This document shows positions 6,242 through 9,211 of a stretch of 9,211 nucleotides of DNA, piece by piece. Source of the stretch: an uncultured Coleofasciculus sp. (GTDB taxonomy: Bacteria; Cyanobacteriota; Cyanobacteriia; Cyanobacteriales; Coleofasciculaceae). The stretch spans positions 363-9,573 of the forward strand of contig CADCTM010000593.1 of assembly GCA_902805485.1 (NCBI GenBank), given 5' to 3'. Each line of letters starts with the position of its first letter. Position 1 is the stretch's first letter. Made by a program: the position numbers and the translations under genes. The notes beneath the pieces are model-generated. The model was not told the DNA's origin. It was given only the letters and a program-made list of their open reading frames with translations, and searched no databases.

Positions 6242-6307
6242 AAAATAAGTCCTTAGTGCTAAATTTGTGAGTGTCCAGATAGTCTTGCGGAGATAAAGCG
6301 AGGAAAT

Positions 6308-6343
6308 ATGAACCAATCTCAGCAAGCAAGGCATGGCAAGTAA
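6308..6343 (+). CDS. Micro-ORF of 11 codons overlapping the response regulator start
   Basis: The best ribosome site in this leader, GAGG at 6300-6303, is five bases before ATG 6308. That ATG opens the peptide MNQSQQARHGK and stops at TAA 6341-6343. The frame differs from the regulator, whose candidate starts at 6333 and 6351 lie inside and just after it. This could be a leader peptide giving translational coupling or control, or an accident; there is no homology evidence. Confidence 0.3.
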   Translation: MNQSQQARHGK

Positions 6344-6998
6344 TCACAGTATGAAAGAAAACGCTGTCAAAGATAACAAGCGACTGCTGCTGATTGATGA
6401 CGATCCTAACCTCATTTTGTTAGTCAAGGACTACCTGGAGTTTCGAGGGTATGAAGTTGTCACTGCTGAAAATGGTCGAGTAGCACTGGAAGTTTTAGAC
6501 CAGGAAATTCCCGACATGATTATTTGTGACATAATGATGCCAGAAATGGACGGCTATGCTTTAGTCGAAAATGTCAGGCAAGACCCTCGCACCAGTTGGA
6601 TTCCCGTACTATTTCTCTCGGCAAAAGGTCAAAGTCAAGACCGAGTGAAGGGACTTAACACGGGTGCGGATGTTTATATGGTGAAGCCTTTTGAGCCAGA
6701 AGAACTCGTCGCGCAGGTGGAATCATCCCTTAAGCAAGCGTCTCGTTTGATTCATCACTCAGGATCAGGGGCAAATACTGAACCCAAAATCCAGGTTCCT
6801 TTTGATGTTGAACTAACTCCAACCGAGCTAAAAGTTGTTCAGTTTGTTGCACGGGGAATGGCAAATCGAGAAATTGCCGATCAGATGAATGTAAGCCAGC
6901 GAACGATTGAAAGTCATGTTTCTAATATGCTGGGCAAAACAGGTCTACATAATCGCACCGAGTTAGCTCGTTGGGCGATTGAGAGTAGTATGGCTTGA
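6333..6998 (+). CDS. NarL/LuxR-family response regulator, Ycf29-like
   Basis: Two-component transcription regulator of 221 residues. The receiver domain (about 17-135) has the acidic pocket DDD at 22-24, phospho-acceptor Asp66 in ICDIMMPEMDGY, Ser96 in LFLSAKG and Lys118 in VKPFEPEEL. The C-terminal LuxR-type helix-turn-helix is at about 159-217 (LTPTELKVVQFVARGMANRE, then SQRTIESHVSNML). Both domains are complete. The receiver closely resembles Ycf29, a regulator kept in some algal plastids, but that assignment is from memory of motifs. An in-frame TGA at 6309-6311 limits the start to ATG 6333 or ATG 6351 (MKENAV); neither has a good ribosome site of its own. No histidine kinase is nearby, so it is an orphan here. 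It converges on the cys operon. Confidence 0.93.
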   Translation: MASNHSMKENAVKDNKRLLLIDDDPNLILLVKDYLEFRGYEVVTAENGRVALEVLDQEIPDMIICDIMMPEMDGYALVENVRQDPRTSWIPVLFLSAKGQSQDRVKGLNTGADVYMVKPFEPEELVAQVESSLKQASRLIHHSGSGANTEPKIQVPFDVELTPTELKVVQFVARGMANREIADQMNVSQRTIESHVSNMLGKTGLHNRTELARWAIESSMA

Positions 6999-7000
6999 TA

Positions 7001-7063
7001 GTCATTAGTCATTAGTTGGGAACTTGCTTGTGAGTTCAATCTTATCAGTTGGCTAATGACTAA
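7001..7063. repeat. Heptamer-type repeat forming an 11-bp inverted repeat between convergent genes
   Basis: GTCATTA occurs twice in tandem (7001-7014), and TTAGTCATTAG (7005-7015) is exactly inverted as CTAATGACTAA (7053-7063). G-T pairs could extend the stem inward. It fills the 77-bp gap between the stops of the response regulator and the NIL gene. It resembles the short tandem repeats scattered between genes in filamentous cyanobacteria and may act as a two-way terminator or mRNA end stabiliser, though no T-run is present. Confidence 0.6.
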
Positions 7064-7075
7064 CGACGAGTAATA

Positions 7076-7417
7076 TTACCAGCCATCTTCTTCTGAATTT
7101 GATTCGTTCCACATCTCTAAATCCATTTCATTCAAATAAGTTAAGGCGCTTTGGATTTGGGGAGTTGTACCGCGTAATTCCAAGTCAAACCAGCCATCAT
7201 CTCGCGCATTTGCTCCCAATAGGGCGGCGGCGATATTAACCGTAACGCCGTAGTGAGAAATCAACCGTGAAATAATGGGTTCATCGTTGTATTCTTTGGG
7301 AATGCGAACGCGGATTCGAGTTTGGGTTGGTCGATTTATGCCGATTTCAGAATCGGTAGTTAATTGCAGCAGTTCCCGTGATTTATCTTGAAATTCATGA
7401 TTGCGATGAGTGGTCAT
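7076..7417 (-). CDS. Stand-alone NIL domain protein, last gene of the sulfate operon
   Basis: 113 residues, of which about 33-103 form a NIL domain (TRIRVRIPKEYNDEPIISRL, then VTVNIAAALLGANARDDGWF and LELRG). NIL domains have a ferredoxin-like fold and are best known at the C-terminus of the MetN ATPase, where they sense methionine. Small free NIL proteins are found near sulfur transport genes in cyanobacteria. The acidic tail (NSEEDGW) and polar N-terminus look flexible. The gene has a perfect AGGAGG site (7428-7423), five bases before the ATG, and that site overlaps the cysW stop codon, so translation is probably coupled to cysW. A sulfur-ligand sensor or a partner of the permease or ATPase is a reasonable inference, not shown. 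It is soluble, without membrane segments. Confidence 0.85.
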   Translation of the reverse strand: MTTHRNHEFQDKSRELLQLTTDSEIGINRPTQTRIRVRIPKEYNDEPIISRLISHYGVTVNIAAALLGANARDDGWFDLELRGTTPQIQSALTYLNEMDLEMWNESNSEEDGW

Positions 7418-7422
7418 AGTTG

Positions 7423-7428
7423 CCTCCT
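7423..7428 (-). promoter_or_regulatory. Ribosome binding site of the NIL gene, overlapping the cysW stop
   Basis: AGGAGG on the - strand shares two bases with the cysW stop codon TAG (7429-7427). Ribosomes ending cysW would sit on this site, which suggests coupled translation. Confidence 0.8.
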
Positions 7429-8311
7429 ATTCAACAGCATCCTTAATTTTGGTTTTACGCTCTAGTATTTCTTTCAGAACCAGGGTGACTAAAGCTAGTC
7501 CTCCTAACAGCACCGCAGCAGAAAATGCCGCCTGAGTCTGGTATTGTTTGTACGCTTCTTCGACAAATAACGGTAAGGTTTGAGTTTTGCCTGCCAGGTT
7601 GCCAGAAACAACTGATACCGCGCCAAATTCGCCCATTGTTCTAGCATTGGTTAGAAGAACACCGTATAGTAAACCCCAACGGATATTAGGAAGGGTAACG
7701 CGCCAGAAGATTTGCCAATCTTTTGCTCCTAATGTTCTGGCGGCTTCTTCTTGCTCCGTACCAGCTTCTTCTAAAACGGGAATGACTTCACGGGCGACAA
7801 AGGGCATGGTGATGAACAAACTCGCCAAAACCATTGCAGGCATGGCAAAGATAATTTTGATGTTGTGTGCTTCTAGCCAGGGACCAAACCAGCCATTTCG
7901 TCCGTAAAGCAATACAATCATCAAACCCGCAACAACTGGAGAGACGGCAAAGGGAATGTCTAAAAGACTGATTAGAATGGTTCTACCCCGGAATTGATTC
8001 CGGGCAATGATCCAAGCAGCGCAAAGTCCAAATACGGTATTTAGAGGTACGACAATTAGAGCAATTAAGACGGTAAGCTTTACGGAGTGGGTAAAAGAGG
8101 GTTCCGTCAAATTCTTGAAAAATGGACCAAATCCGCCCTGGAAGGCTTCCACAATGACGTTGATGGATGGAATGAATAAGATTAAGCCTAAATAAGCGAT
8201 CGTAATTCCAATCAAAACTGGCTTAACCCAATTTCGCTGTTTTGTTGGTGCGGTGGGTTGAGAATTCGGTGAACTTGTATTAAATGAATGTCCGGCTAAA
8301 TTAGAGTTCAT
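7427..8311 (-). CDS. cysW: Sulfate/thiosulfate ABC transporter permease CysW
   Basis: Inner-membrane permease that pairs with CysT to pass sulfate or thiosulfate delivered by a periplasmic binding protein. With the start at ATG 8311 it has 294 residues. A longer frame reaches back to 8347 but would overlap cysT by 47 bp and adds an atypical lead, so the shorter start is preferred: it follows a G-rich stretch and overlaps the cysT end by only 11 bases (ATGAACTCTAA). About six membrane segments are visible, starting with PVLIGITIAYLGLILFIPSI (31-50). The ATPase-coupling EAA loop is at 189-209 (EEAARTLGAKDWQIFWRV). The motif MGEFGAVSVVSG (226-237), typical of sulfate permeases, supports CysW. 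The usual cysA ATPase gene does not follow. Confidence 0.95.
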   Translation of the reverse strand: MNSNLAGHSFNTSSPNSQPTAPTKQRNWVKPVLIGITIAYLGLILFIPSINVIVEAFQGGFGPFFKNLTEPSFTHSVKLTVLIALIVVPLNTVFGLCAAWIIARNQFRGRTILISLLDIPFAVSPVVAGLMIVLLYGRNGWFGPWLEAHNIKIIFAMPAMVLASLFITMPFVAREVIPVLEEAGTEQEEAARTLGAKDWQIFWRVTLPNIRWGLLYGVLLTNARTMGEFGAVSVVSGNLAGKTQTLPLFVEEAYKQYQTQAAFSAAVLLGGLALVTLVLKEILERKTKIKDAVE

Positions 8312-9158
8312 AGCGTCGCCCCCAAGCTTGTAATAAATTAATTCCAACTAGAATTAACAGTGAAAATACTAAAAGAACAGTACCAATTACAGTTGCGCCA
8401 CTATAGTCGAACTGCTCTAATCTTTGGATAATTAGTACTGATGAAATTAAGTCTTGAAATGGAATACTAGCTGCCACAATTACAACCGAACCATATTCAC
8501 CAACGGCACGAGCAAATCCTAATGAGACACCTGTCAAAACCGCTGGCATGAGGGGCGGCAAAACCACACGCCAAAATGTCTGCCATTGTGTAGCACCCAA
8601 ACTCCAAGCGGCTTCTTCAATCTCATGTTCCATTTCCTGCAACACGGGTTGTAAGGTTCGCACGACGAAAGGTAAGGAAATAAATATCATCGCTATCCCT
8701 ACTCCCAAACGTGTGAAAGCTATTTTAATCCCAAAAGGTGCGACTAAAGAACCAATCCAACCTTTATCACTGTAAACAGTTGCTAAAGTTAAACCTGCAA
8801 CAGACGTCGGCAACGCAAAAGGTAAATCAATTGCCGCGTCAATAATTCGCTTAAAGGGAAAGTCGTACCGCACTAAAACCCAAGCAATTAAAACACCGAA
8901 TACACCATTAATTAATGCTGCAATAAAAGCTGTTACAAAAGTAACATCATAGGTGGAAAGTGCGATCGGACTGGTGGCAATTCTCCAAAAATCAATTGGC
9001 TTTTCTGTACTAGCTTTGAGGATTAGTGCTGATACAGGCAGAATCAGCATGAGTGCCATATACCCTAGGGTGATTAACCAAGGCCAGGGAAGCTGAAGTA
9101 TTTTACGAGGCAAATTTTTCCTAGTAGGATTCGGATAAGAAGGAGAAGAGCTAGCCAT
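8301..9158 (-). CDS. cysT: Sulfate/thiosulfate ABC transporter permease CysT (CysU)
   Basis: First permease subunit of the sulfate importer, 285 residues, the normal length. A polar N-terminus (1-22) precedes the first membrane helix at about 25-47; five more follow, ending at about 257-277. The EAA loop that contacts the ATPase is at 181-201 (EEAAWSLGATQWQTFWRVVL). DLPFALPTSVAGLTL (111-125) and ARAVGEYGSVVIVAASIPFQ (216-235) are characteristic of CysT. ATG 9158 (MASSSP) is the first start and has no clear ribosome site. It overlaps cysW by 11 bp, indicating one mRNA. In cyanobacteria the binding-protein gene sbpA often precedes it; that gene, if present, lies beyond the right edge. Induction by sulfur starvation is known for the family, but no operator is visible here. 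Confidence 0.95.
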   Translation of the reverse strand: MASSSPSYPNPTRKNLPRKILQLPWPWLITLGYMALMLILPVSALILKASTEKPIDFWRIATSPIALSTYDVTFVTAFIAALINGVFGVLIAWVLVRYDFPFKRIIDAAIDLPFALPTSVAGLTLATVYSDKGWIGSLVAPFGIKIAFTRLGVGIAMIFISLPFVVRTLQPVLQEMEHEIEEAAWSLGATQWQTFWRVVLPPLMPAVLTGVSLGFARAVGEYGSVVIVAASIPFQDLISSVLIIQRLEQFDYSGATVIGTVLLVFSLLILVGINLLQAWGRRYEL

Positions 9159-9211
9159 TGTTAGTTTTTGATTGTTTGTTCCTTATTGGTTGTTATCAGT
9201 TGTTAGTTGTT
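9159..9211. repeat. AT-rich heptamer-like repeat upstream of cysT, cut by the window edge
   Basis: GTTGTTA at 9189-9195 and 9199-9205, followed by GTTGTT at 9206-9211, with related TTGTTAG and GATTGTTTG units closer to cysT. This looks like the edge of a short-repeat tract in the space before cysT. No promoter boxes could be set with confidence. Confidence 0.45.

Noticed and set aside
6128..6334. 68-codon leftward ORF in the gap before the response regulator
   Set aside because: No ribosome site, no recognisable family, low-complexity AT-rich DNA; a shadow frame is more likely.
7587..7907. Rightward ORFs inside cysW and cysT (also at 8007 and 8548)
   Set aside because: Antisense to two permease genes with clear membrane segments and EAA loops.
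8311..8347. Upstream start for cysW giving 306 residues
   Set aside because: It would overlap cysT by 47 bp and adds MELIYYKLGGDA, unlike the usual polar lead; ATG 8311 fits the operon overlap better.

Overview
The window looks like chromosome of a cyanobacterium, probably a filamentous type. Supporting signs are six copies of the HIP1 octamer GCGATCGC, a groESL operon with both a CIRCE element and a cyanobacterial K-box, a cyanobacterial-type 2Fe-2S protein, a Ycf29-like response regulator and a CysT/CysW sulfate permease pair. The species cannot be fixed from the sequence alone.

Left part, 1-2339, is mobile and decaying DNA. The end of a tyrosine recombinase gene runs in from the left edge and has been cut at its 3' end by a complete but dead IS701-family element (478-1842). 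The last 41 codons of the recombinase are read out of the IS in antisense. The IS has clear 13-bp inverted ends. It also keeps a near full-length transposase with recognisable DDE positions, broken by five frameshifts and one stop. Right of the IS, about 340 bp of open but frame-shifted sequence (1843-2183) may be the displaced continuation of the recombinase or an unknown gene remnant.

Centre, 2340-5620: a 253-residue membrane protein of unknown function with amphipathic repeats runs rightward. It converges on the leftward groES-groEL operon, which ends at a good intrinsic terminator (3131-3159). The groES upstream region is well organised: K-box, a candidate -35/-10 promoter, then a perfect CIRCE over the expected start site. 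This predicts HrcA repression combined with a heat/light input.

Right part, 5621-9211: a 2Fe-2S thioredoxin-like ferredoxin protein is transcribed divergently from groES. It is followed by a NarL/LuxR-type response regulator with a very short upstream ORF overlapping its start. These converge on a leftward sulfate-uptake operon, cysT-cysW-NIL domain gene, whose genes overlap or nearly touch and look translationally coupled. No cysA ATPase gene lies downstream; the sulfate-binding protein gene, if present, would lie beyond the right edge. Intergenic spaces carry heptamer-like repeats of the kind common in filamentous cyanobacteria.

No defence system, CRISPR array, tRNA or rRNA gene was seen. 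The most unusual points are the recombinase/IS chimera, the unknown membrane protein, the stand-alone NIL protein in the cys operon and the micro-ORF in front of the response regulator.
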